Assembly: GCA_963575745.1 (NCBI GenBank)
Contig: CAUYUJ010010446.1
Location: 278,501 to 342,500, forward strand
Reading direction: 5' to 3'
DNA from: Prorocentrum cordatum
Taxonomy: Eukaryota; Sar; Dinophyceae; Prorocentrales; Prorocentraceae
Length of the DNA: 64,000 bases
A model generated the notes under the pieces. It had not been told where the DNA came from, did no database searches, and worked only from the letters and a program-made list of their open reading frames with translations. The position numbers were made by a program, and so were the translations under genes. Shown piece after piece: positions 10,136-21,076 of this stretch. The first letter of the stretch is position 1. Each line of letters begins with the position of its first letter.

Positions 10136-10816
10136 ATATATATACATACATACATACATGCATGCATGCATGCATACATACATACATGCAACTGTACGCA
10201 CACACATACATACATTCATACATACATGAACGTGTCCACACCTACATACATACATCCGTACATACATACATACATACATACTTACATACATACATACATA
10301 CATACAAACATACATACATACATACATGCATGCATGCATGTATGCATGCATGCATACCATATACACATATACATACATACATGCATGCATACGTACATAC
10401 ATGCATATATATATATACACATGCATACATGCATGCAGTCATGCATGCATTCATGTATGCATGCATAACTATATATATACGTGTATGCATGTGTACGTGT
10501 GTACATGCATACACACATACACACATACATGCCTACCTACATAAGTGCCTAGGTACATACATACAATTATACCTACATACGTGCATACATACATCCATAC
10601 ATACATACGTACATACATACACACACATACGTACATGCGTCCATACATACACATATACATACATACATACATACATACATACATACATACATACCTACAT
10701 ACCTACATACCTACATACCTACATACATACATACATACATACATACATACACATACATACATACATACATACATACAAACATACATACATACATACATAC
10801 ATACATACATACATAC
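10136..10816. repeat. ACAT tetranucleotide microsatellite
   Basis: About 680 bp of imperfect (ACAT)n with interspersed (GCAT)n and (AT)n. Because the four-base unit keeps all frames open, artefactual Tyr-Ile-His-Thr frames appear on both strands. Confidence 0.95.
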
Positions 10817-10823
10817 TAGAACC

Positions 10824-10848
10824 ATCGCGCGCGCTTCGCGCGCGCTCA
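10824..10848. repeat. GC-only hairpin at microsatellite/array junction
   Basis: The inverted repeat GCGCGCGCTTCGCGCGCGC, a stable stem with a TTC loop, lies between the ACAT tract and the satellite array. A nearly identical stem occurs at about 15478-15496, at the other end of the first array block. Confidence 0.7.
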
Positions 10849-11049
10849 GGTTCTTTTTTGGGGGAAACGACTGCAGCGGACCACGCGGGTCCAGTCGGTC
10901 GGTGAAGGCCAGGTTCGAGCGCAGCTCTTCAATATCAACTCAACACATGCAACAACAAGCGACAAGTTAACAAGCAACAACAGGTTCTAGCCCAGGCCGG
11001 GGGGGCGCTGGAATATCTTGGACAGCACTATCAAACACAGGCGCGTGAC

Positions 11050-13469
11050 ATAGTCGTGCCTCCTGAGGGCCTCTTGGGAACCTCTTGGGTCTTCGTGGGA
11101 ACATCTGAAAGGCTTCTGGGAGTTTTCCGTGCTTCCTCCATTGGCTGTTGGAGGCACCTCTTGGGTGCTTCTTGGGGGGGCGTCTTGGGGCTTCTTGGGG
11201 TCCCTTGGGGGTATCGTCGGGGTTCTCCGGGCAGTCGGAAGGTGATGTTCTACAATATGAAGCCGTCATTGGCCGTCTTGGCTGCGTGGAGGCCCGAATT
11301 GAGGCCACCTGGGGCCGCACTGATGCAATCCCGAAGCCTCCCGGGTGCCTCCCGGGAGGCTTTTGGGGGCCTCGTCGGCCCGCTTGGGGACTCTTGAGGC
11401 CCCCTGTGGGCCTCGTAGGGCGGAAGGCTCTGCTGTTGGGTTCGCGTTCCCCTTCTTTGGGCCTCTCCTGGGCCCGTCTTGGGGCCCTCTCGGGCCGTCT
11501 TGGGCGCCTCAGGCACCGTCTTGGGGCCCTCTTGGAGGCGGCTATCTTGGAGCGATCTTGGGGGCCTCTTGGGCCGTTTTTGAGCGTCGGGATGCCAAAA
11601 GGCAGATAACTCTAAAATCTATCAAACACCGATGGGAAAACACAATGAGTTGTGCCTCTACAGGCCTTCCTGGGAGGCCTCTTGGAACCCCTTCGACCCT
11701 CTGGGGAGCTTCTTGAGGGCCTCTTGGGTCCTACTGGGGGCCTCTTGGGGCTTCCTGAAAGCCTCTCGGGGTAGAAGGCTCGGATTGTCGGTTCGTCTTA
11801 CCCCTCTTGGGCCCCTCTTGGGGCAGTCTTGGTGCCCTCTCGGGCGCCCCAGGCACCCTTTTGGGGCCCTCGTTGGCTGTCTTGGGGCCCTGTTGGAGGC
11901 CTCTTGGGCTATCTTGGAAAGGTCTTGGAGGCCTTTGGGGCCGTCTTGGAGCGTCGGGACGCCACCAAGCTGACACCTCGAAAATCAATCAAACACGTAT
12001 GGCAAGACAACAGTTTTTGCCACTTGGGGCCTTGGAACCTCTTCGGCCCCCCGGTGCGCTTCTTGGGGTCTCTTGGAGCCTGTTGGAGGCTTCTCGGGGC
12101 CTCCTGAGAGCCTCTCGGGGTGGAAGGCTAGGATCTGTGGTTCGTATTACCCCTCTTGGCTCTCCCTTGGGGCCGTCTTGGGGCCCTCTCGGGCCGACAT
12201 GGGCGCCTCTGGCGCCGTCTTGGGGCCCTCTTGGGCTGTCTTGTGGCCGTCTTCGAGGCCTCTGGGGCTGTCTTGGAATGGACATTGGGGCCTCTTGGGC
12301 CGTGTGGAGCGTCGGGAATCTGAAAAGGCGAGAACCCGAAAATCCTTCAAAACCCAACGGCGAAATAAACTATTTGTGCCTCCTGGGGCTTCGTGGGAGG
12401 CATTTTGGAAGCCTCTTGGGGTGTCTTGGAGGCCTCTTAGGCAGTCAGGAGCTAATTCTGGAGTGATCTCGGGCCGTTATTGGTCGTTTTCGCGGTCTGG
12501 AAGCGCCATTTCTAGCGATCTGGGGTCGTCCCCGGACGATTTTAAAGAGCCCTCGGCGCCGCGGCAAGGCCCCCGAGGCCCCCAGTCCCAGGGCCCCGAC
12601 CCGGGCCCCGCCTCATGCCCTCGGCAGGGCGTCCCTGGGCCGTCTCGGCGCCCTCCTGGGGGGCAGTTGAAGCGATATTTGGGTGTCTGGGACGGTCTTG
12701 GAGCATCGGGGCGCTGAACAGGAACCTCATGAACGTCACTTCTTGGGGCCCTTGGAGGAGTGCTCTTGGAGACCACTTGGGCCGAGTTGGAAGCCTTTCG
12801 GGCCATCTGGAAGCGTGTTCGAGCGATCTGCCCGCGTATCGAGCCCTATTGGAGGCCTCTTGCGGCCCTTTTCGTGTGTGTTGAGCTAGCTTGGGCCGTC
12901 TGGGGGCGGCCCTAGGCCGTCTCGGCACCCTCGTGGGAGCCTGTTAGGACGATATGTGGGTATCCCTGACCGTCTTGGGGCTTCGGGAAGCGGAACAGGC
13001 AGAATCGCTAAAATGTGCCAGAAACCGTTGGAAAAGCAATGATGGCTTCTTGGTGCCCTTTTTGGGGAATGCTCTTGACTCTTGGGGACCCCTTGGGCCG
13101 TGTTGGGAACTTTGGGCTTGATAGAACGATATTTCCGCGACTATAACTATTTTGGCAGCCTCCTGGGGCCGTTTTCATACGTTTTGGGGCTGTCTTGGGC
13201 CGTCTGGGGGCGGCCCCGGGCCGTCCCAACGCCCTCGTGAGGGCATGTTTGCGCGATATTTAAATGTCCGGGACCGTCCTGGAGCGTCTGGACGCTGAAC
13301 AGGCAGAGTAATTGGAATCCATCAAAAACTTCAGGACAATAAATGATGTGGGCTTCGGCCCTTGGAAGAGTGCTCTCGGAAACTCATTGGGCCGTGTTGG
13401 AAGCCTTCTAGGCCATCTGGAGGCCATCTTGTCGAGTTCGAGCTAGATGTCTGCGTTTCGAGCCCTTTT
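11050..13469 (+). repeat. Long-unit satellite array, first block (CTTGGGCCGTCTTGG words)
   Basis: Successive units of roughly 280-400 bp. Each has a G/T-rich body made of 14-16 bp words of the type CTTGGGCCGTCTTGG or GGCCTCTTGGG, and a short A-rich core (cgGGA.GC.GAA.AGGCAGAA..., then TAAAAT..., ending AATGATTTTGGCTTCTTGG). Cores are seen at about 11588, 11956, 12312, 12705, 12985 and 13295. Divergence between units is considerable. All open frames inside are repetitive (LGPSWGPLG and similar) and are not taken as genes. Confidence 0.85.
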
Positions 13470-14020
13470 TTTTGGGGGGGGGATTCAGCACGCCTGTGGC
13501 TTAAGACCAGCAGCTGCGAGGGCACCCACCTGATTGGATGGCAGCATGCTTCGGCACGATCAACCACGTGAGACGACGTCGCAGTTGTCGCGAAATACGT
13601 CTCGACGAAATCAACATATTCACGGGTATCGCGGTGTGCAGGCAAATGTGCTTTGACACGCTGTACAAAGCCTACACGTGCGCAACAAATGCCAATTCAA
13701 TATGTTGGCAAATGACCCATGCGTCCAAGGATGGAAGGAAAGACGCCCAACCAGGGAAAGATGACGCACTGGTGCGGGAACTGAGTAAACACAAACGATC
13801 AAACAAGTCGGGATCAACTAAAAAAAGAGCATGGGACGACTCGCAGGCCCACAGTTCTGAGTTGGTACCTCGGGTACACATTGCGAAGGCACCTAATTAC
13901 CAGAATGGCTGGCAACATGTTTCGGCACGATCAGCCAAGTGAGACGACGTCGCATTTGTCGCGAGATGTCTTCTCACGGGAATAATCAATTGCAAATCGG
14001 TGTGCAAGCACATGTTCCTG
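13470..14020 (+). mobile_element. 550-bp insertion inside the satellite array, with internal direct repeats
   Basis: The array is interrupted after CTGCGTTTCGAGCCCTTTT (13449-13468) and resumes after CTGCGGTTTCGAGCCCTTTT (about 14019-14038), a near-identical duplication of about 19 bp that looks like a target-site duplication. Inside, a segment of about 110 bp (GCATGCTTCGGCACGATCA..., GAGACGACGTCGCA, TTGTCGCGA) occurs at about 13540-13650 and again in diverged form at about 13910-14010, like short terminal direct repeats. An ATG-initiated frame of 134 codons (13538-13942; parts DGRKDAQPGKDDALVRELSK) spans it but matches nothing I know. Confidence 0.55.
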
Positions 14021-15390
14021 CGGTTTCGAGCCCTTTTGGGGGCCTCTTGCGGCCCTTTTCATATGTGTCGGCGCTGCCTTGGGTGTCTGGGGGCGTCCCT
14101 GGGCCGTCTCAGCGCCCTCGTGGGGGGCAGTTGAAGCGATATTTGGGTGTATGGGACCGTCTTGGATCGTCGGGGCGCTGAACAGGCAGAATTGCTGAAA
14201 TCCATCATAAACCTCATGAACGTCAATGATATTGGCTTCTTGGGGCCCTTGGAGACATGCTTTTGGAGACCACTTGGGCCGAGTTGGAAGCCTTTTGGGC
14301 CATCTGGAGGCCATCTTGGGCGTGTTCGAGCGATCTGCCCGCGTTTCGAGCCCTCTTGGAGGCCTCTTGCGGCCCTTTTCGTGCGTGTTCGGGCTGTGTT
14401 GGGCCGTTTGGGGGCGGCCCTAGGCCGTCCCGGCGCCCTCGTGGGAGCCTGTTGGGATGATATGTGGGTATCCCTGACCGCCTTGGGGCGTCGGGAAGCG
14501 GAACAGGCAGAATCGTTAAAATGTGCCAGAAACCTGAAGACAAAAAAAAAAATGATTCAGGTTTCTTGGTGCCTTTTTGGGGGGAATGCTCTTGGGGACC
14601 CCTTGGGCCATGTTGGAAGCCTGCTGGGCCATCTGGAGGCAATCTTGGGCGCGCTCGAGCTAGATATCTGCGTGTCGAGCCCTCTTGGAGGCCTCTTGCG
14701 GTTCTTTTCATCTGTGTGGGGCTGTCTTGGGCCGTCTGGGGGTTTGGACGATATTTGGGTATCCCTGACAATCTTGGGGCCTCGGGAAGCAGAACAGGCA
14801 GAATCGTTAAAATGCACCAGAAACCTTTGGACGATCAATGATTTTGGCTTCTTGGGGCCCTTTTGGGAGTGCTCTTGGAGACTCCTTCGAAACCCCTTGG
14901 GGCCCCCTTGGGAGCCTCCTGGGGAAGAGGGCTCGAAAGGCCGGTCGGGTACCCCCTCTGGGCCTCTTCTTGGGGCCGTCCTGGGGCCCTCTCGGGCCGT
15001 CTAAGGGGCCTCGTGGGCCGTGCTTGTGCCCTCTTGGGCTGTCTCGGAGCCCTCTTGGGGCCCTCTCGGGCCGTCTTGGGGCGATTTTGGGAGCCTCTCG
15101 GACCGCCGTGGGCGCTGTGAAAGTCCAAGGTGCGGATGCCCGAAAAATGCACGCTTTCCCAAGGGAGCGGGGCCATTTTGCGTTTTGAAGCCCTCGTGGG
15201 ATTTCTCTTGGAGGCCTGCTGGGCCGTCTTGGAAGTTTTCTGGAACCGTCGTGCGACCATCTTCGGCGTTTTGGATCGATCGGGGTCTCTGGGCCTCTTG
15301 AACCGTTTGGAGGTTTCCTGGGACCCTCGGATGCCGTGTCGGGGCTGTCTTGGGCCGTGTTGGAGCGCCTCCAGAGGCCCTGGTCCTGCC
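14021..15390 (+). repeat. Long-unit satellite array, second block
   Basis: Continuation of the array with unit cores at about 14170, 14495 and 14787, many carrying GAACAGGCAGAATCG followed by TTAAAATG and CAGAAACC. It ends at GGAGCGCCTCCAGAGGCCC (15361-15379), then a GC-rich tail and a short (TA)n stretch. Confidence 0.85.
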
Positions 15391-15995
15391 ATGCGTGCTC
15401 GAGGCGCGGGCCCCAGGCGCCCGGGCCTCGTGCGCGGGGATACGTATATCTACACATGTGTGTATATACCATCTCTCGCGCGCTTCGCGCGCGCTTCGGT
15501 TCTAGTTGAGGTCGCGGCCAAGTCCTGTCAAAAGTCGTCTGAATACTGTCTGTTTCCGTATTGTCATTTTGCTCATCTTCGCTCGTGTGTCGGTCCCTGT
15601 CTTTCCTCCTCCTGGCTTTTCGTTTTGGATTTCGTCCTGGTCATCCGTATCTTCGCGTTTCTCATTATCCTCTTCGGCACGTCGGCCACTAGCGAAGATC
15701 GACGCAACACAAAACAATAACAATTGCGACCCGGGGCGTTTTTTCATAGCGGGTGGCCTCGGGAGGGAGGAAGAGGACGAGCAGGAGAAGAGCCAAGAGC
15801 CGGCAGCGAAGGAGAGACGACCGAGCGAGCGAGCGGGCGAAGGGGAAGGGGAAGAGAAGCGGCGACGGGAGGAAGGGCGGGGCGGACACGCAGGGGCGAA
15901 GTTCCGATGGAGGAAGGGGGAAGGAGGGAAGAGGGGAGAGAGGAGAGGAGGACGAGAGGAGGGAGGACGAGAGAGGAAGGAAGGAGGGGGAGGAA
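15391..15995. repeat. GC hairpin, unassigned DNA and purine-rich tract
   Basis: Contains the second GCGCGCGCTTCG-type hairpin (about 15478), 250 bp of ordinary sequence without a recognisable gene, and a strongly purine-biased tract (GGGAGGAAG type) at 15756-15995. Confidence 0.55.
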
Positions 15996-17145
15996 AAGGG
16001 GAACGATCGTGGGCGTCTTGGTGTGGTCTTAGGCGTCTCGAGGCACGCTTGGACCGTCATGGGCGCGTCTTGGGGCAATGTTTGGAGCCTCTTGGGCTGT
16101 CTTGGTTGCTATTGGGCCGTCGTTGGGGCCTCTTGGGCCGTCTTGGGGCTCTCTTGGGAGCCTCTTGGACCAGCTTGGGACGGTCTTGGGGGCCTCTCGG
16201 GCCGTCTTGGAGCGTCGGGCCGACAAAAATTGAGGAAGCCAGGAACCTTTAAAAGCCTGAAGGCAAGCAATGATTTTGGCTGTTTGGGTCCCTCTTGGGA
16301 ATGCTCTTGGGGTTGTCTTGGGACGTCTTGGACGCAACTTGGGCCATCCTGGAACTATCTTGGGCGTCTTGGAGCGGTCTTAGGCGCGTCGAAGCACGCC
16401 TTGACCGTCTTCGACGCCTCTTGGGCCGTGTTTGCAAGCTCTTGGGCGGTCTTAGGCGCCTATTGGGTTGTTTTTAAGCCCTCTTGGGCCGTCTTGGGGC
16501 GCTCTTGGGGGCCTCTTGGGCGATCTTGGGACGGTCTTGGGGACTTCGTGGGCTGTCTTGGAGGGTCGGGACGACGAAAAAACAAGAAAACCAAACACCT
16601 GCAAACAACCAACGGAATTCAATGATTTCGGCCTCTTGCAGCCCTCTTGGGAATGCTCTTGGGGCTCTCTTGGGACGTCTTGGAGGCCTCTTGGGCCATC
16701 TGGGGGCCATCTTGGGCGTCTTGGAGCGGTCTTAGGCGCGTCGAGGCACGCCTTGACCGTCTTCGACGCCTCTTGGGCCGTGTTTGCAAGCTCTTGGGCG
16801 GTCTTAGGCGCCTGTTGGGTTATTTGTAGGCCCTCTTGGACCGTCTTGGGGCGCTCTTGGGGGCCTCTTGGGCTATCTTGGGACGGTCTTGGGGACTTCG
16901 TGGGCTGTCTTGGAAGGTCGGGACGACGAAAAAACAAGAAAACCAAAAACCTGCAAGAAACCAACGGAAATCAATGATTTCGGCCTCTTGCAGCCCTCTT
17001 GGGAATGCTCTTGGGGCTCTCTTGGGACATCTTGGAGGCCTCTTGGGCCGTCTGGGAGCCATCTTGGGCGGATCGATCGTAAGCGTCTCGAGGCACGCTT
17101 GGACCGTCTTCGGCGCCTCTTGGGCCGGACAAGGGCGCTCCCGGA
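15996..17145 (+). repeat. Long-unit satellite array, third block with recent 352-bp duplication
   Basis: Unit cores (TCGGGACGACGAAAAAACAA) start at 16566 and 16918, and the flanking sequences on both sides are nearly identical, giving a 352-bp period and a recent duplication. An earlier unit core is at about 16215. It ends with GGGCGCTCCCGGAGGCCCGA, resembling the end of the previous block, next to an AT microsatellite. Confidence 0.85.
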
Positions 17146-17205
17146 GGCCCGATCCCGCCATGGGGGGTTGCGGTCCTGGCCAGGGAGCCCCCGGCCCTGT
17201 AGCCC

Positions 17206-17258
<53 letters not shown>

Positions 17259-17485
17259 ATATATGTGTATATATATACACACATACACATACACATACAT
17301 ACATACATACATACATGCATGCATGCATGCATGCATGCATGCATGCATGCATGCATACATACATACATACATACATACATACATACATACATACATACAT
17401 ACAAACAAACATACAAACATACATACATACATACATACATACATACATACATACATACATACATACATACATACACACAAACAAA
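17206..17485. repeat. AT and ACAT/GCAT microsatellite
   Basis: (AT)n at 17206-17252 runs into (ACAT)n with a (GCAT)n core at about 17316-17356 and ends at 17485. No coding content. Confidence 0.95.
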
Positions 17486-17519
17486 ACTCCCTTATTCACA
17501 GAAAGCTAATCCGGCACAA

Positions 17520-18160
17520 CTTCGGTCCCGGCCGACGAGGCCTGGTGACCTCCCAAGCAGGGCCCAAGACGGCCACACATGGCCCAAAGACGGCCCCAGA
17601 GGGCCCCCAGGAGACCTCAGGAGGGCCCGACGAGCGCCACAAGACGGCCACGATGTGCCCCAAAGGCCCAAGATGGGCCTAAGCTGACCACTCGACGGCC
17701 CAACGGGCCCCCCAGATGGCCCAAGGGGGGCCTGAAGACCAATCCCAAGAGCGCCCGGGGGGCCAAAATTAAAGGTGTTCCCTAGGTTTCGGTGCCTTTT
17801 TCGCGTACTCGGCTTCTCGGTCTCCAAAGCACTCGAGACGGCCGATCGCTCCAACATGGCCAAAGAGGGCCCCAAAACGAGCCCAGCACTGGCCCAGCAC
17901 GGCCCAAGATGAGGCCAAAAATGGTTCCAAGATGGCCCCCGGAGGGGCTCCACACGGCCTAAGAGGGCCTCAAGACAGCCCAACAGGGCCCCCGGACCGC
18001 CCCAGAACAGCTCCAAAAGGCCCCCAAGATTACCCAGAGGGACAAAAACGGCCCCAGATGGCCCCGAGACGGCCCAGGGCGCCCCCAAGCCGGCCTGAAA
18101 GCAGCCTCCAAAGACCCCGAAGAGGGCCAACTCGGGACCCTGCACTAGTACAGCGACGTT
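17520..18160 (-). repeat. Satellite array block in inverse orientation
   Basis: Words such as CCCAAGACGGCC and GGGCCCCAAGA are the reverse complement of the 11050-17145 array. The block contains at least one A-rich core at about 17764-17800. No gene is seen. Confidence 0.8.
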
Positions 18161-18279
18161 CAGAACATCAACACACACACGTATATCCGCCGGCCCCCTT
18201 GCGGGGCCATCAGGCTGCGAGGCTTAGCCTTGCTGTTCCCTGCGCTAGTTTCCAGTGTGCTCTGTGGTAGTTCTACGTT

Positions 18280-18620
18280 CTGCCGAAAAGCGGAGTAGCG
18301 TTGTCTGAATTCCTGCGGAGCCGTGGGAAACATAAAAATACAGCAAATTCGCGCCCGGAGGCCAGAATCCAACGCAAGTCAAATGAATTTCGCGCTACCG
18401 AAGCCAAACAAATCCCACGACCCGAGGCGAGAATCCTTCGCGAATCACCCTAAATCCCGCGTAAATGATGCAACATTCCGCTCTGGAGGCCAGAAATAAA
18501 CATAAACTGCATCAGGTTCGCGCCCCCGAAACCAAACTCCTTTCGGCAAATCGCCGAGATTCGCGCTCTCGAACCTCGAATCGCTAGTGTCGTCAATTAC
18601 TCCAGATACTCGATCCGGAA
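18280..18620. repeat. Diverged short repeats of about 45-60 bp
   Basis: Recurring phrases of the type TTCGCGC(C/T)C..GA(A/G)GCCA(G/A)A suggest an old tandem repeat. No coding potential is apparent. Confidence 0.4.
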
Positions 18621-18629
18621 GTTAGATCC

Positions 18630-18960
18630 CCATGCGAGAACCGCTCAGAGACAGCCCAAGTCGCCTCCAAGGGGGCCCCAAGGCGGCCCTAGAGGGCTCC
18701 AAGATGGCCCAAGAAGCGCTCAAGGCGGCCCAAGAGGGCCGCAAGACGGGCCCAAGCAGGGGACCACGAACCGAACATTCGATGTTTGTGCCCCGAGAAG
18801 TCCCCAGGAGGCCGCGCCGAGAGGCCCCAAGAGGCCCCAAGAGGCGCCCAAGAGGCCTCCAAGAGGCACAAAAGATACCCCACGAGGCCCCGAGAGGCCC
18901 CCGAGAGGGGTCCAAACCGCCTCAAAGACGCCCTCTTGGGGCTCCCCACAACACCCCAAC
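18630..18960 (-). repeat. Satellite array block in inverse orientation
   Basis: GCCCCAAGAGGCCTCCAAGA-type words, reverse complement of the main array. It runs straight into the dispersed element at 18985. Confidence 0.75.
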
Positions 18961-18984
18961 ACATATACAAGAGGCCTCAGACCC

Positions 18985-19262
18985 ACAACTCAAGCACGGT
19001 GGCGGGATGGGCCGAAGGTCACTAGGGTCCTCCGCCCCCTGTCGATTCATCGCAGGGGTGCCTGGCGTGCCAGACTATTTCGTTTTTGGTTTTGGTTCTT
19101 TTTCCCAAAGAATCTAAGACGCCTACGGCGAATCAGCGCCGCCCCCTGCCTCTTTGGAAGCGCCTATGTGGCCGAACGTTGAGGACGGATCTGCCAAGCT
19201 ATTGGACCATGTGTTCCTCGAATCGGTTTGGAAAGCCTTCGGGGAACACGTGGGCATCTTGA
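18985..19262 (-). repeat. Hairpin-bearing dispersed element, copy 1
   Basis: Reverse-complement copy of the element seen at 24655-24910 and 25585-25870. It shares GTCGATTCATCGCA, TTTTTGGTTTTGGTTCTTT, GACGCCTACGGCGAATCA and, at its end, the hairpin arms GTGTTCC(T/C)CGAA and TTCGGGGAACAC (19209-19248). No protein is encoded. Confidence 0.7.
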
Positions 19263-19480
19263 AGGTCCTCTTGGCCGTCTGGAGGCCATTTTGACCCCTT
19301 CGGGCCTTCTTGGGGGACGTCTTGGAGGGCTCTTAGGCCGTCTTCGAAGCCATCTTGAGCGTAATGGAGGCCTCTTGGGCCGTCTTGGGGGCCTCTTGGG
19401 GCCGTCTTGGGCGATATTTGGGCGATCGTTTGGGGCTCTTTTTTTGCGACACTCTCGAGCCGTCAAGCTGTTCTAAAGCT
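19263..19480 (+). repeat. Satellite array block
   Basis: Short stretch of CTTGGGCCGTCTTGG-type words ending at the phrase GGGCGATCGTTTGGGGCTC, which also marks the array edge at 22589-22608 next to the LRR retrocopy. Confidence 0.75.
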
Positions 19481-21076
19481 ATGGGAAGATGGTTGTAGTA
19501 AATTGCAGACTTGGCATGCTCCCTCAGGCGCCTAACCAGGAGACGCTCACTACACCCACCAGCCAGTTGCCCGTTGCCCCCCTCCCACCTGGGCCCCTAC
19601 CCGACACTCACTCCGCCCTTCCCTCCTCCTTCCCTTCCCTCTCGGCGCGGCTCGGGCAGGGCGAGCTCTCGACTGACCGCGTGGCCGTGGACGGGCCCCG
19701 GCGTCTTCCGAGAGGCCGACCACCGAGCCTAGGCGGCAAGGCCTCGGAAAGGAGAGGAGGGAGCACGAGGCACTGTGGGAGGAGGAGAAAGCACGATGGG
19801 AGGAGGGAGAAGAGGCATGACAACGCCTCAGGTGTTTGCCAGCAGCTGGGAGCCGGGCCAAACTATCATCAGAAGACTTGTGGGGCGCCAGACGTCATAT
19901 GCGAAGGTGAATACCGCACCATCCGTCCGCCTGACAAACTTCCAGCTGGGCAACGAACTCACCACCTGCATGCGAATATGCCTACAAACAGATGCGGCAA
20001 CCAACTCGTTGCCGCCACGCCAACGGCAAGCGCGGCAGAAGAGGCCAAGCAAGATACAAGGCGAGGAGCTTGAAATGACTGTGGACTGCTACCACCCGGC
20101 CAGCCTGCCTTCTCGTCCGTCTGCTCATCTCGCTCTCGCTCGTACACGCGCTCGGCAGCACGATGCTCTGCGCAGGCTGGCACTCTCGTCCGATTTGGGC
20201 GATGGGAGCTGTCAAGCCTAAGCCTGCAGACCTTGCACAGACCCCAGGGACGGGTCGGTGACATGCCGACTGAGAGCGTCTTCCACACGCCAGCACCTCG
20301 AATACCGTAGGTATAAACAAAAAACTCCTGGCAATGAAATGCGTCCAAGTTTGCACGCTTGACGCACTCACTGCTGGCGCCGAAGATCCCTCGACCTTGC
20401 TGGCGAACTAATGCTCCCGTCAGCGGCCTGCTGACGTGCAAGGCCATCAACTTGGAGAGGCAGAAGGAGAGTGAAGGACACATGCTTACCAGCGTGGACC
20501 CCTAAATGTAAGTTATTGCAACTTACTTTTTGGGGAAAGCTGGCCCTTCGAGCTCTGTCTCCTTTCCCCTGTGGCACAAAGACAGACGTGCTCGGTACGC
20601 GTCGAGAGAGATACTCGACCGACACCGACTTCTCTCATCGCACGGATGGAAACAGATGAGCACATGGAAAATACTTCTGGAGCCAAGCTCAGCCTACCTT
20701 GAGGCCACGTGGTCAGACTGCAATTGTGATGAAGGCTACTGCGAGGCGAGGCGTCGAAAGCAATCCTAGTATTGGATGCGGCATATTCTGTAGGGTAGGC
20801 GCCGAGAACAAATGTCCGAATCATTATAGACTTGGAAGTGCAGCGGTCCGTCGTGGACAATGCACCATACACAGCGCACGGGCGCTCCTACATCATTCAC
20901 TCAAGGCAGTGGTCCAACCTTGCACCAAACAGGTTGAAAACGACCTTGGGCCCTGGCTGGCAGGCCCCGGCATACCCTGCCCCCCCAGGCAGGCAATTCC
21001 CAGGGCGGGGGAGGCGGCGAGGCCTCTCGCGCCGCGCGCCTCGGATGGCCGCGCGCCGCGCCGCGCCCGGCCCTCC
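19481..21076. other. No gene recognised
   Basis: Mixed-composition sequence with several open frames under 200 codons on both strands, none with a recognisable domain. 20900-21076 would be the 3' flank or untranslated tail of the LRR retrocopy; no poly(A) tract is present there. Confidence 0.4.

Noticed and set aside
10036-10905. ORFs encoding Tyr-Ile-His-Thr repeats on both strands, and the same at 16820-17690
   Set aside because: They are translations of ACAT/GCAT microsatellites.
15506-16625. Plus-strand ORFs of 250-290 codons with Glu/Arg/Gly runs
   Set aside because: The charged part is the purine tract 15756-15995 and the rest is satellite.
11148-17000. Many plus-strand ORFs of 100-290 codons rich in Leu, Gly, Ser, Trp (LGPSWGPLG type)
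   Set aside because: They follow the satellite words, change frame with the units and have no conserved start; treated as array shadow.
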